This document shows, piece after piece, positions 11,801 through 24,172 of a DNA stretch of 64,000 nucleotides (positions are counted from its first letter, which is position 1; each line of letters starts with the position of its first letter). The stretch covers positions 64,275,352 to 64,339,351 of the forward strand of contig JAPFBE010000003.1 in assembly GCA_034336665.1 (NCBI GenBank), written 5' to 3'. Source of the DNA: Luscinia megarhynchos (lineage: Eukaryota; Chordata; Aves; Passeriformes; Turdidae). The notes under the pieces are model-generated. The model was not told where the DNA came from, made no database searches, and was given only the letters and a program-made list of their open reading frames with translations. The translations under genes were made by a program, and so were the position numbers.

Positions 11801-14789
11801 GAAAACACAGTGCATGCCTGGAAGGAGCTCAAACAGCAACATGAACATTAAATGAAATCCAGACAGACAAACTACAGGTCCAAGATCCTTCACCCCCAGT
11901 CAGCAGTGGCAGGCAGAGAAACTCATGGTGTTCAGTGCCCTACAGGAGGAGAGAGGTGCAATAAAAGAAGGAATCTTTGAGGAATTGAAACTTTAAAGAT
12001 AATATCTAGACAGCTTGTTGTCTTTTTTTAATAGCTGCTTAGGGTAAAAGTAAGGAGAAGGGACATATAAGATTGAAGTTTTTCAGAGGTCTGCATTCAC
12101 AAAGTAAATTCTGTGAATATGAGAGATGAAAAACAGGAATACTATCCAAAACAGGCAGAGGATGAACAACATAATAAAATAATAAAAGGCATAATAAAAG
12201 GAGTTGTCCCAAGCTAATATACTTAGTGTTCCTATCTGAAATGTCAGTTTGAGTGAAACTATTGTCCCCTCACCAAATCTTCTGGTTTTAACCCTCTCCT
12301 CTCAATTCAGATTAACTTGGCTTTTAGTAAAATTATCCTTGTACAATTACTGAGGAATACTAAAACATGGCCAGTTACAAGAACATGCAGAGTAGACTTG
12401 AAGCCACATGAGATAAGACACCTAGTCTGTCTATGCTGTCTTTTGGTTGATGGTGTTGTGCACATAGTGAAAAATTTATTCAGACCAAGAAATATAATAA
12501 GAAAACTCTTAAAAACTCAACTGCTGACTTTTTTTTACTAGATCATTTAGTGATTTGCATTTGTAATGCAAAGATGAACAAATGCTTGACTAGAAGAAGG
12601 AGAACACACAATAAAGGATGTCTGAAAGGATGGTGTTGCAAGAAAATTACCAGAAATACAAACTTTTACTGGAAAGAAATATGGTGTCTTTCATCACCAT
12701 ATGCCAAGAACTAATGGGGAATTTGGGTGATTGGTATTGGCCAGTCAGAACTGTCTTGAATTTAAAATTATCCAGTTGCTTATGCCTGAGGATCCCAGAA
12801 GAAAGTGGAATCCTAGGAAGAAACCTTGAACACCAGCTCATGACACCTGGAAATTTAGCAGGCAGAAGCTGTTCCCACTCAGTGAGCAAAACCAAACTGG
12901 TTTTGAGCAGTAACAATTTTCCTAATGATGTTTCTTACTATAAGACAATTGCAGAAGCAGCAAAGATGCAGATGAAGATATATCTGTATCAAGCACAAAC
13001 TGTGTTTGAGCAGCATAAAGGGTTGTTCTCTTGCATTTGTTGTAATTTCTCAGTTTAATCTAGTCATGCCTCAGCTCTTTCAAAAGCAAGGTCATGCAGA
13101 TTTCTCCATGTTTCCAGTGTCATGCTGGTGTTAAACAAAACCACGTGGAGCAATGGAACTACGTGCAGCTACAGCCCCTGAACAGTAAGAAGTTCTTGTT
13201 ACCTTATTTCAACATATAATTTCATTTCTTCTGGATTGAGACCAGTGTTAGCTAACAGCATTGTTTTGCATTTCCTAAGAGTTTTGTAAAAATTTGGGCT
13301 TGCTGTGCAACTGCCCTAAAGCTGTGGGAGCCCACCTCCACCACAGCAAGCAGAGACAGAGAATGCACCCCTATCAGACACAGCACATGTGTGTGCATGT
13401 GTCCCAGTGTGAAGCATCTCCTAAATGTGATGTTAGAAATCACACTTGGCACTGTTAAGCTTTCCTGGTGGTGCCAGGATAAACAATGGGAAAGAGAGAT
13501 GGACATAATGGTTGGTTTCTGGTGGGAGCTGAAGGAGAGACAGACGTGGAAAAAGAAAATGGAAAATCCTCAAGACAGCATGGAGGACTGAGGTACACTT
13601 ATGCTTGGAATGGGGTGGAGATGAAGAAGAAAATCAAAGATAATGCAAAGATGCTCAGTAAGTGCTAAGGGAGGGGAACCACTATTTTATCTCCTAAATA
13701 ATACATAATTAAGAAGAGATATTGCAAGGGAGTCACAATATACAGCCATCTTCATACCATGTATGAAGCCAAATGACCTCACATTGAGTGATTTGACTAT
13801 GGCTAATATTCTTTTTCTTAAAAACATGAAGAAAATGCGCTCTGGCCACTCCCCAAGCAAAAAAAAATAGGGTATCACACAGAAAGCTGAAAAACCATTA
13901 GTAATAAATACCACAGTACCCCCATAGTCTTGTCCTTTGATAGGCCATCCCTTCTCTGGAAAAAAAACCAGAGAATGCAATGTTTCTTCCCTCATAATAG
14001 TCACATCAATATGACCATGCAAACTTTAGCCAACAGAGCTCTTTAGGATCTGAATTTTGCACATGTGCAGTTCACCAGGGTGTGATGAAAAGGCGAACAA
14101 AGCATTTTTCAGGGACAGATCCAGGCACACACTACCAGTGCTTTGGTAGAGCAGCTATCTCTTAGTCACACCTGTAAGGGCTCCCCCCAGGCAGGATTAA
14201 GGCTGGTTCCTGCTCCCTCTGCACCACCTGCACCACCTGCTCACGTGCAGAACGGAGTGCTCATCTCCTTCCCTCCCTCCAGGACCTGCTCTCCCCGCAC
14301 ATGCCAGGCCAGCCATGCTTGTGCAGCTCCTAGCAGGATGACTCATGGCTGTGAGACAGCTCCAAATCGTCCATCACAGACGAATCAGGACTCGTGCTGG
14401 CACCCTCTTACAGCTTAACTGCCAGCAGTGGTTGTGGTCTCAGATTATGACACTATTATGGTACTAACAGACTTTAACTGTTCATAGCATTGTATGTTTT
14501 CCCTTTGCTTTGCAAGACTCAGTACAAAGCTAAAGCTTTCTAAACCTTTCCATTTTAAGTAAAGACTGTGATTACTAGAAAACTTGCAGTACCTCTGTAT
14601 ACCCTTTATTCTTGCTTTTTCAATATTTGAGGTCTTTGGACCCATTTACTATTAGGATTTGATTATGGGAATTTTCTGACCTTTTGCAGATTTACAGATT
14701 TCTTCTCTAAGGTGTTTCAGGTTCTAAGTCTCCATGACCACTGGATTACCCAGAAATAAAGACAGGATGGAGGCTGGGGGAGATGTGTT
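8886..14789. other. Unique non-coding DNA
   Basis: No gene or dateable repeat is recognised. The longest open frame is 146 codons from a true ATG (12618-13058, plus strand), with no domain and no codon signature. A good pyrimidine-rich acceptor (ending TTTACAG at 10275) precedes a frame of about 40 open codons that ends in a stop. Short AT-rich runs (around 9.2 kb and 12.15 kb) and an A run near 9841 are simple sequence. A slightly GC-richer patch lies at about 14.16-14.42 kb. Confidence 0.55.
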
Positions 14790-16027
14790 ATTTAACTAGT
14801 TAAGATGACTTAAAATACTTAACTCAACTGCAAGTGGAGAATAAAAGTTAAGAGTTGATGTTCCCAGGAGAATCCAGAAGAGAAGATTCTGGCAGGGAAG
14901 GGAATAAGGAGTTAATTGAAAGAGCTTTAAACTAGATTTGACAGGACAAAAGGATAAAACAAGCCTTATTAGAAATAAGCCTGTGAACAGCACACCAATA
15001 TTTGAGGGATGGTGTGCAGCCAGGTCCTTCAGCCTGTAGAGGTTGGGGATGGGCATTCTTCTGGCAGCAAAGACACAAGGCTTTCAATGTGATAGAAACC
15101 ACAGAAGCACCTGAGAATGGTCACACCAGGGATTTGGGCTTCCCTGTCCAAAAATGTGGTAGAGTCAATAACCAAACTGAAGTATATCCACAGCAATTTC
15201 CCTATCCAAAAATGTGGAAGCATCAATAACTAAATGGAAGTGCATCTACACCAATGCATGCAGCAAGGGCAACGAACAGGAGAAGCTGGGAGCCGTTGTG
15301 CAGTAGGAAAACCACGACATAGCTGCCATTCTGGGATGGCTTGAACAACTGGAGCACTGCAATGGATGGCAGTAAACTCCTCAGAAGGGATAGGCATGGA
15401 AGGATGGGTGGTGTGGTAGTCCAGTAGCTTAGGGAATATCTTGATTGTCTGGGGCTTAATGACTAGGGGAATAGGGAGGAATGTTTATGGGTAAGATTCC
15501 AGAGAAGAACCTTCTGGAAGTCAGCAAGGGTAAATGCAGGGTCCTGCACCTGGGGAGGAATAACCTCTAGCACTGGTACAGGTTGGGGGCCTGCTGGAAA
15601 TCAGCTCTGCACAGAAGGACCTGGGGTCTGGAGCACGAGTCCTGTGAGGAGCACCTGAAGGAATTGGGAGTTGTTTAGCCCAGGGAAAAGGAGGCTCAGG
15701 GGAAAACCTTATCACTCTCTGCAACTACCTGAAAGGAGGGTGTAGTGAGCTGGGTTCAGTCTCTTCTCCCAAGCAACAAGCGACAGAACGAGAAGTGGCC
15801 TTAAGTTGTGCTGGAGAGGTTTAGATTGGATACAAGACTTTCTTTGCTGAAAAGGTGGTCAGACATTGGATTGGGCTGCCCAGAGAAGTGGCTGAGTTTA
15901 AAAAATGTGTGAATGTGGAACCTGGAGACATGGTTTCGTGGTGTGTAACAGTTCTGGGTTAATGATTGGAACTGATAATGATCGCAGAGATCCTTTCCAG
16001 CCTAAATTATTCTAAGATTTGATGATC
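14790..16027 (+). mobile_element. CR1 LINE remnant with 5' and 3' parts, internally deleted
   Basis: CR1 is the dominant non-LTR retrotransposon of birds. The 3' part (about 15.53-16.03 kb) matches what I know of CR1. It has the 'ctgcacctgggg' reverse-transcriptase-end region, the 'ctacctgaaaggagg' stretch, the 'cttctcccaagcaacaagcgac' type stretch, the 'gggctgcccagag' stretch and an ATTCT-like 3' terminus. Upstream, about 14.79-15.53 kb matches CR1 5'-region sequence (the 'caccaatgcatgcagcaa' motif near 15.25 kb, and the 'aactggagcactgcaatgga' stretch near 15.35 kb). Most of ORF2, about 2 kb, is missing between the two parts, so this is an internally deleted copy and not the usual 5' truncation. 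No frame is intact. The outer 5' boundary is uncertain by about 100 bp. Confidence 0.85.
15141..15256 (+). repeat. Tandem duplication of a 58-bp unit inside the CR1 5' region
   Basis: Two adjacent 58-bp copies, 15141-15198 and 15199-15256, both begin TCCCT(G/A)TCCAAAAATGTGG and both run through an AGTCAATAAC/CATCAATAAC-like core to CCACA/ACACCAA. They differ at roughly ten positions, so the duplication is not recent. It may be an inherited CR1 5'-region feature or specific to this copy. Confidence 0.85.
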
Positions 16028-16153
16028 TATCTGAGATACATACACCAACCAAAAGATCTCCCTCTACCGTGCATTTCTTTAAGCATCTTTCAGTCCTAGC
16101 TTTTTGATGGTGCCTGCCTTGCATTTCCTTTTTTTTATTTATGTATATATAAA

Positions 16154-16187
16154 ATAGATAGGTAGATAGATAGATAGACAGATAGAT

Positions 16188-16261
<74 letters not shown>

Positions 16262-16274
16262 CAGATAGATAGAT
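16154..16274. repeat. GATA tetranucleotide microsatellite
   Basis: The array is (GATA)n on the plus strand, with an uninterrupted core of about 18 units in 16189-16260. Variant GACA and GGTA units and one GAT slip lie at its edges. It sits about 125 bp past the 3' end of the CR1 remnant. The minus strand reads as a long Ser-Ile-Tyr-Leu repeat, which is an artefact of the array. Confidence 0.98.
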
Positions 16275-18231
16275 TTTTCATACATATATATCGATATTTG
16301 TCACATTCAGTCACCTTTTTTTTATAAGTTACTTTGCTATACCTGTCACTAGTAGTGCAACGAGAAGTATTTCTCTCACAAAGAAGCACTGGCCTTTCCC
16401 TAGTTTGATCAATATCCAAAAGACAGAATAGCAACCTGCACTTTATCAAAGAGATTGATCATGACTAATACTTATGAAATCTTGACCCCACAACCTGTAC
16501 CAGTGAGCTCCCACAAAAGTCCTAACTGCTTAAATTAGCAGTAAGCAGCTAAATACTTCAGGTAAATGAGAGGATTACATGAATGCATGCATCCATCAAC
16601 ACGTTTTGGCAAAAGGAAACACCTTATGAGAACTGGGACCTTATACAATCACACACTCTTGCTTTGCAAAGCATTTTCCATAGACTGCTTCTCATAAATA
16701 TCCTTTAACAACTTCATGTTCTCTATGTTTCAGCAAACTGAACTTATTGCTGATGATTGAGTGGGGTCTGGATGATTTTGATGTGGTGTCACTAATGGGT
16801 GCTTCCCCTGGGAGGTTTCCAAGACTTTTTTTTAGTGGAGTTTGCTTGTTTATCATGATCTGATGGACACAGTCCCATTTCAACAAGACCTGTCAGGTAT
16901 GTCTTGCTTCCTTTTCCCTGGCAGATTGTTGCACTCCTGTACAGGCAGTGCCTCAGCAGGAAGCAGACAAATGAACAGGGAAAATCAATAATTTTCCCTG
17001 AAGAATTTTAAAAATGGGAGACCCCATTATGGGATTTCTGGAATTCAAGAAAAAAAAAAATTTGAAAATTTGAAGGTATACTTTAACTTTACTTTCTCTG
17101 CAGTACCTTTTCCACACGATCTGTCCAGTCTGCTGTCATTTTAGCTTGGTCCATGGTTCAGTTTTGGTGTCTCCCAGACAATACCCTAGTATGGCTCTGG
17201 GGGTGCCTTACTAGAGTGACCCTCTGAAAGTCAGTGCAGACTGCATTACATCAGATTTTGTACCTGTCCTTCAGTGTTCTCAGATTTGGCATTCTGAACT
17301 TCCCAGAACTTCCAACACACAATCTAATTTGTAGGCTATAAAAACACCATTTTGCAGGCTGCAATGCAGCCCCTGCACTGTTTTAGGTACTATGAATGGA
17401 AGCTCAGCACATGGTCTTTAACTCTTGGGCTCACCAGACAGGCCCCAGGACAAATCACTACGTGTATAGTGTATATATGTATATATATATGTATCATGTT
17501 GCCACTATCTTTCCAGGAGTTATGGTCATGATGCAGGGAGGTTGGAGATGTCGGAGACAAATTTCCACTCACAGTTTTTCTAATCTTTACCTGATGTACT
17601 TTGATGTTGCTGTCCTCAGAGACAGCACACTTGTTCACAGCCCATCCTTTTGCCTTGCTCGTGTCTGCATTTACCCTCACCAAAAGAACCAAGCTATGCA
17701 GTTGCAGCTGCATTTCCAGCAGCCTGGTCCTCCCTCCAAAGAGCTCATGTGCAAACCTCCTCTCCAGCAGCGTTAGAGCATGCCAGACATGAGGTGTCTC
17801 ATTATTTCTTCTTCCAGCAGCAGTTGGCACACCCTGCTCCAGTTTGTCTCAGATGTCAGATGTCATTGTGCAAAGCTTCCAGACACAGCCCTTGGTCTCC
17901 TCCAGTGCCTCTGCTCCTTGTCAGACCTACACTCCACAATTTCCATTCTTCACTTGGCAAGGACTCTGAGGCACAGATTCCATTTCATTTTCCAGTGAAA
18001 TCTCAGTTCAGCAATACTTCATTGGCCTGGCTTCTTAAGTAGATATTTCCAAAGTATTTTTAAAAATAAATATTAAAAAACCCAATCTCTGGATATCTCT
18101 CTGAGATACCTCTTCTCAGCTTGATTGATGGAAGGGTTTTTCTTCCACTTCACCAGTCATTTCAGATGTCTGCTAGCTGATACATTCTCCAAGCTGACTG
18201 CTTGAGCTCACTGAGTTTTTCCATATGTAGC
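16275..18231. other. Unique DNA, nothing recognised
   Basis: No mobile element or gene is recognised. Overlapping open frames on both strands at 17.39-18.04 kb (126-146 codons) are mutually antisense and lack motifs. A short TATATG simple repeat lies near 17,463-17,493, and an A run near 17,050. Confidence 0.5.
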
Positions 18232-18258
18232 TAAGTTTCACCTGGTAGGTGAAACTTA
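18232..18258. repeat. Perfect 11-bp inverted repeat with a 5-nt loop
   Basis: TAAGTTTCACC, then TGGTA, then GGTGAAACTTA: two perfectly complementary 11-bp arms. The arms contain GAAACT/AGTTTC half-sites, and the junction contains CACCTG. Perfect arms of this length with so short a loop are uncommon. No known element or site explains it. Confidence 0.9.
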
Positions 18259-18844
18259 TATGTACGGTGCATTCAAATTATTATAAACTACTATGGTTTA
18301 TAATTCTCTGGCCTTTTTTAGTTAAGGTTATAAGCATTTTCTGTGATGATGACTATACATTTTACCTTGAGCAGTGGTTCTTGGGCCAAGTTTTATCCTT
18401 GTAGCAATTGACTCTGAGCCATGTTGTGCCTCAGCTGGTAGATAGGTATCAGCACCTACTGTGTTATTCCTTCCCATCAGAGGCAGTTTGAAAAAATAAC
18501 TTTGCATCTGGTGGTCCAAAATACTAGGGCCTGCTCATATTTTAAAAGTAAAGAAAACAGATTTTTATCTTTATATATCTTCAGATATATCTGTGTATCT
18601 ACTTTTTTCAATATAATGAGAAAAAACCTAATATGTGGTATCAGCATACCTTGCAAGTTTTTAGACTCAAGAATTATTGATTAGTTGATGCACTTCAAAC
18701 ACAAGATAACCCAAAGAAATTCCTTTTTGGGTATAACCACCAGCTTCCCTTATTCCTCATTCATTCTGGGCACAAAGCCACCCAGGTTTAGTGTTGGACC
18801 TGAAAAAGTAGCATTGGCTCTTTAAAGTAAATAAAAACTCAGTT

Positions 18845-18990
18845 GTGGCATGCACAGGAAGTGTTCAAGGCCAGGTTGGATGGAAGTCTGAGCAACCTGA
18901 TCTAGCTGAAGATGTCCTTGCTCATTGCAGGAGAGTGACACTACGTGACTTTTAAAGGTCCCTTCAAACTACTCTATGACTCTATAATCC
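18845..18990 (+). mobile_element. CR1 LINE 3'-end fragment
   Basis: About 145 bp match the terminal part of CR1: a 'gttcaaggccaggttggatgg' type stretch, the 'caacctgatctagctgaag' stretch, 'aaaggtcccttcaaac', and a terminus made of repeats like CTATGACTCTATAAT. The copy is severely 5' truncated, as is usual for CR1, and carries no coding sequence. Confidence 0.9.
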
Positions 18991-20352
18991 AAAAGCAAAG
19001 CAAAGTTCCCACTCAGCTATTAAAATTTCAGCACACACAGGATGCACTTTGCATAGAAAGATAAGGAATAAAATAATTACTGGTATGCTGCCTCTTTGAG
19101 ACAAGGAAAACATTGTTATTCTTTCTTTGTCCTCTCAGATTGAAGCTGGACAGAAACCATAACTTGAAAATGGCTTAGTAAATCCTTGGGGTCTATTTAA
19201 ATGGTCAGTTGAGACTGACTTGTAGGCAACCAGGATTAATCAGTCTAAAGAATTTTAAAATCATTTCACCATTCTTAACATCAGTTTTCCCTTTTAATCC
19301 CCTGATCCTCATTTCTTAGCTTGGCTTCTATGCACTGCTACTCGCAGTGAAAAAAATTAATGTGGTGATGATGAGATGGAAATATCAGTCCCTGCAAGTG
19401 AACTCTGCCAATTGAACCCCTGACTTCAGCATGATGTAGCTGCAGAGCAGAGCACTGCTGGTCTGCTCAGAAACACTGCAATTTTATTTATTTTTTTAAA
19501 ATTCCTGTAGGTCAATTATGAGTGAGTTTACTCCAGCCATTATGAGTATTACCCCAGAGAACAATTTCATGTGGTGTATAAATGACACAAAAATCCATCT
19601 TTCACATGCAGCTTTTTAAAACAAATTGGTGGGTTTGGACTGTGAAAAACAAGAATGTTTTTCATAAAAGCAAAAGATTTTGTCTTGCATTGAGTCTCTC
19701 CTCCCTTTGCTCCTGAATTTCACAATTTTTTTTTATTTATTTCATCAGATGTTTTTCTAACTGAGGTGATTCCTAAATTCCTTTTTCCAAAGCAATAAGA
19801 TTTCAAGAATAAATCATAAAAGCCTGGAAGAAGTCATTGCTGCAGTAAAGCAGATGAAAGCTCAGTTAGCATGTACCTCCCCATGAAGATGACAAATTGA
19901 TACCCACTTCAACAGCAATTGAATAGCAAATGTACTGCAAAATTCTCTTTCCTTCCTTGATTTTATCTTTATTTCACTTAGGCAGGTAGCCACTGCCTTT
20001 CTACTCTTACAAACTTTTCTAATGCTTCACAGAGACCACTGTTGAATGCATGACTGTAAAATCTACCTTTATATTGAGCCACTGAAAATTATAACAAAGA
20101 GAAAATACCTCCCTTGGGAAAAAAAAAAGTAATAGTCTGATTTTTATCTACTAAGTCTTATTGAAAATATACTGCATAAAATGGATTGTTATATCAAGGA
20201 GAAGAACAAGAGCCATCAGTGAAATCAATAGTTTCTAAGGTATATGATAAACTACAAAATTTTTGTGTTTGTTACAAGACTTGAGTTGTTGAGAAGAAGG
20301 TCACTAAATATCTCAACAGTTAGTGAGACCTGGGGTTTTCTTCTTCTGGTAT
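18991..20352. other. AT-rich unique DNA
   Basis: No gene, RNA or repeat family is recognised between the CR1 fragment and the CA repeat. Short T- and A-rich runs (near 19,488, 19,728 and 20,120) are simple sequence only. Confidence 0.55.
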
Positions 20353-20373
20353 CACACACACACACACACACAA
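20353..20373. repeat. CA dinucleotide microsatellite
   Basis: Ten uninterrupted CA units, followed by an A run. Confidence 0.97.
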
Positions 20374-20534
20374 AAAGCTACATTTGCAAAATTTTAAGCA
20401 TTGTTACTACGAATGGGGAGAATATTAATAACTAGGATGCTGGGAGAAACATAGTGATCAGTGTTGACTGAGCTATGCCTCCTTACTGGATTGAATTAAA
20501 TGTATACACATCAAGTAACAAAGGGCTGAATGAA

Positions 20535-20823
20535 AGTCTCTCCTCCCAGGCAACAACTGACAGAAAGAGAGGGCACAGTCTTAAACTGTGCTATGGGAAA
20601 TTTAGGTTAGACTTTAGAAAAAATATATTCAAAGAGTGATTGGGCACCAGAATCATCTTCCCAGGGAGATGGTGGAGTCACTGTCTCTGAACACGTTTTC
20701 AAAAAAGACTGGACGTGGCACTCAGTACCGTGGTTTAGTTGATGAGGAGGTGTTAGGTCATAGGTTGGACTAGATGATCTTAAAGGTCTTTTCCATCCTA
20801 GTTCATCCTGTGATTCTGTGAAC
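20535..20823 (+). mobile_element. CR1 LINE 3'-end fragment
   Basis: This matches the same CR1 3' region as the copy ending at 16,027, from 'cttctcccaagcaacaa'-like sequence ('ctcccaggcaacaactgac') through 'ttcccagggagatggtggag', 'gttggactagatgatcttaa' and 'aaggtcttttcca' to a TGTGATTCTGTGA terminus. It is 5' truncated and diverged, with small indels. It is non-coding. Confidence 0.93.
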
Positions 20824-23743
20824 CCTTTACTATAACTCTTTGAGCCAAACCCATCAGAGGACTCCTCACTCAATAAAGCCATTTCTTCATGTAGAGTTGT
20901 CTTGTGTGAGTGAATGCCACTAAATCAACCAGACATGATGCCTTCTATGTCCAGAGCAAGCTGCCAAAATGAAGGTTGGTAGCTCTAGGATTGCCATAGA
21001 ATTTCTTTGTGCCTCAGTGGAAGTAGTGGTCCTGGAGACTAAAGAAACCCTGATGGATGGTTTAAGTCGTCAATGACTGCACTGCTAATGATTTGAGGAT
21101 AAATTTTCATGTCCTCAGACTTAGGACACCATATCTTATACTGGCATTTACTTCTCAAATGGACAGTGAAGTCCTTAGAGATACAAAGAGACAGAATTTA
21201 CAGATGTTTTGAAATAATTTGCAATTATGAAAATTATCTCAAAAATAGAAGAACAATTTAGTAATCTGCTGCTCCCAGAGTTGGTACTTCTCTATTAAAC
21301 CTATTTGCACATCCTTTGGCAGCAGAAGTTAGCTGATGCAAATGGTTCACTCCTTCATGACCACTGTTAGCCAGGAAAGCTCTCCTTTCACAAAGGTATG
21401 GTGGAGAATACTGAACTACTTGTACCTATTGATCTTAGTAACCACAAGAAATATAAAATATCTGTTTGAAAATCAAGCTGTGATTAATGTGCCTAATGTC
21501 AGAGATAGGAAAAAAGCCCTCCAAATTCACAGCTCTCTTTCCTAGAGCTAATATGTCTTACACATAGAGAAGAATGTAAAACATGCTCCCTTTTGTATGT
21601 GGTAAAGATAACAGATATACCTTCAGCAATGGAAAGTGCAGACTGGGACTTTTTTCATGTTATGCAAAAATGTATATGTACACTAGGAAACCACTGCTTG
21701 TTCATAAGAACAGCAGATGCCAGGGGCAAAGAAATAAAATTTCCACACTCTTTCAGTGCAGTCTGGGACAGCACCACACGGCCTGTAGCTCAGGAATATC
21801 TGACATTGCTTGAAGAAGTGCAGATCTCAGAGCAGGTTCCTTTCCTCTTTTCTCAACTGAATCTTTCATCCCATCTGGAGCTTTGTGTTTTCTTGGCTAG
21901 TCAGCCAGCCACATTACAGCCAGTGAATTAAAAGCTGATCAGTGGCTGTAACCACAATGGAAATCTACTCCACAGCTGTAACTTTCAAATCAAATTTTAA
22001 AAACCCAAACACACCACTTCATGGTTTTAAGACATACTAATGTAAAAGCAGCTTATTCAGTAAATTCATAAACTCTGCAGCTCCTCATGTCCAAGAAAGG
22101 CACACCCATTTGTCCCAGCCAGAAATCCAGCCCAAGAAATTTTCTGTCACTGACAGTGCAAGTCTGGATCTATCACTGAAACCCAGAGTTATTCCAAGTT
22201 CACATCAGCAGAACAAAGATCAGAATCTGACCCAAATATTAACTGATTTTTGGAGTCTCTGTGTCTGGCCATCAAGAAATGCCTGCTGGATGCAAACTCT
22301 GCAGTTTTCAGGCAGAACACAAGGAGGCTAGTGAGGAAACAGACATGGATGGTCTTTTCTAACACAGACCTGTTGAACAGAGTGCCAAGGGTTGTACATG
22401 TTAGGCACAGAAAAATGGAACATTGCAAAATTAAGTCAATCACAATACCAGATTCTACAGCTCAACATAGGAGTGGTTTGCAAGAATTAGCTTGCTGTTA
22501 TATTTTAATCTAGATGCTCTTTTCCATTTAATGGATCAGTCTATGGTATTACCCAGGCAGGGAGCAGTGGGGATCACCTCTGTTGCCTCGCTGCCCAACT
22601 CCACCAGACATCCCTGTGGTGTCTGTACTCTCTTTGGAGCATCTCTTGTCTCAGCAGGTGTCTTCATATCACACAAGACAGCATGCTGGTGCTGAAACCA
22701 GCACTGAAAAAGTAGAAATATCTAAGAAACATTACTATGATAATGGAGATAATCTCCCAGACCCTAGAGCAGCACAGCAGCACTGACACATGAGCTAACG
22801 AGGGCTTTCACAAGCACTTTCCATCCTAGCTGCAACACTGCACTGGCCCAGCAGACCCGCCACTTGATGGGGAGAAAGCCCCAGCAATGGGAGCCTAAGC
22901 ACCTCTGTGCCTTTCTCTGCATGGTGCAGAGCACCTGAAATATCACAGGGGCTGAGTTTGTGTCTCACCATCAGGAATTCTATTACAGATGAATGTTGGA
23001 AAGTGAAATGCTGTTAGTGAACCCAGGAAAAGCTTTTCCTATAAGAAGCCAGCAAGGCAATGTATTTGGGTTACCTCATCTGCCACAAAGTGGCTAAGCA
23101 CTAAATTTTGTTTAGTTATCCATAACATTTCTCAGCACTCCTAAATAATGATATTGATATTTGTATGTACAAATTGGATAAAAAATATATGAAATACAAT
23201 ATAGAATTTCTTTCAAAGCTCATTTGGACTAACACTGATATGTAATCAGGGAAATTTTGCAGAGAAAATACTTGGCCCTGTCAGGCACGAGCACATCAGA
23301 CACATCAGGCAATGCCATGAGCATAACTCCTTGCTCAGGCTAAGGCATGTGCAGCCCATGTCTGATGGGTCAGGTTTGTCCCTGGGCCTCAGCAGAGAAA
23401 GGACCCATGGCAGGACTGGACTTGACTTAGGAGCCAAGCTGAAGGGCTAGGCATGGACACTGATCCCAAAGCCACAGGGACCAGATAAACAGATCTCTGA
23501 TCAACATCAAGGTTATTAAAAGTCTAAACATTCTCAGTGTTGGCTGGCATTCAGCAGAGGCATAGGACATGCACTGTTTAGTCAAAGCCTTTTGTTAAGC
23601 CCTTGCATTCCCTGTAGACTGTGAAGGAGACACTTGAGTTTATTCTCTGACAGTATTTACTCTTAGTACAGTGGAGAGCAAAAGAAGAGTATTGGAGACT
23701 TGAGCAGTATTCTAAAAACAAATTGATGGTTTCTTTTGATGCC
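20824..23743. other. Unique non-coding DNA
   Basis: No domain-bearing frame or dateable repeat is seen. The longest open frame is 112 codons (21593-21931, plus strand), without motif. The stretch next to the LTR boundary at 23,744 shows no retroviral coding remnant. Confidence 0.5.
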
Positions 23744-24172
23744 TGTGAGAGGCTACCTAGGACAGAGGCTAGACAGTGTTAAAGGAATAAAGTAGGTATT
23801 TATTAAAAGGCCTTCAAAGGATACACCTTGGGCAGTACAAGAGCCCAGCCGTGGCTCCATCCAGATGAACTCCGAGTCATGAGTTTTCACACTTTTATAA
23901 GTTGTGGTCCATTTACATATTGGCATTAATTGTCCAACTACAGGTTCAGGTTATGAAGTCCCATCCTCCCAGATTGCTCTACTTAATTCACTGCTGTTTA
24001 CACTTTTTGGGCCTGAAGCTGCAACAGTGTTCTTGGTTCTCAGGCTGGAAAAGGATTGTTTTGTCGAACTAAACTGTGAGGAGAACTTGCTAACACTTTA
24101 TATGAAGTTCAGAGTTACACACTAAGGCAGTATAGAATCTGAAAAATATGAAAGCTGAAACTCAAGACATCA
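23744..24172 (-). mobile_element. Probable solo LTR of an endogenous retrovirus
   Basis: The segment starts TG (23744) and ends CA (24172) on the plus strand, so both termini fit an LTR. On the minus strand there is an AATAAA poly(A) signal (plus 23799-23804) about 55 bp before the 3' end, as expected for R/U5. The sequence around the signal resembles an LTR family common in songbird genomes, recognised from memory and not confirmed. The flanking bases do not give a convincing target-site duplication. No internal retroviral sequence lies on either side, so it is probably a solo LTR. The exact family is unknown. Confidence 0.5.

Noticed and set aside
12618..13058. 146-codon ATG frame
   Set aside because: The composition is mixed but there is no recognisable domain, repeat-derived origin or splice context. 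Chance frames of this size are expected once or twice in the window.
16135..16449. 104-codon minus-strand frame with a Ser-Ile-Tyr-Leu repeat
   Set aside because: It is a read-through of the GATA microsatellite.
18328..18519. 63-codon minus-strand frame over a possible old amniote repeat
   Set aside because: The similarity is limited to a few words and cannot be told from chance by eye.
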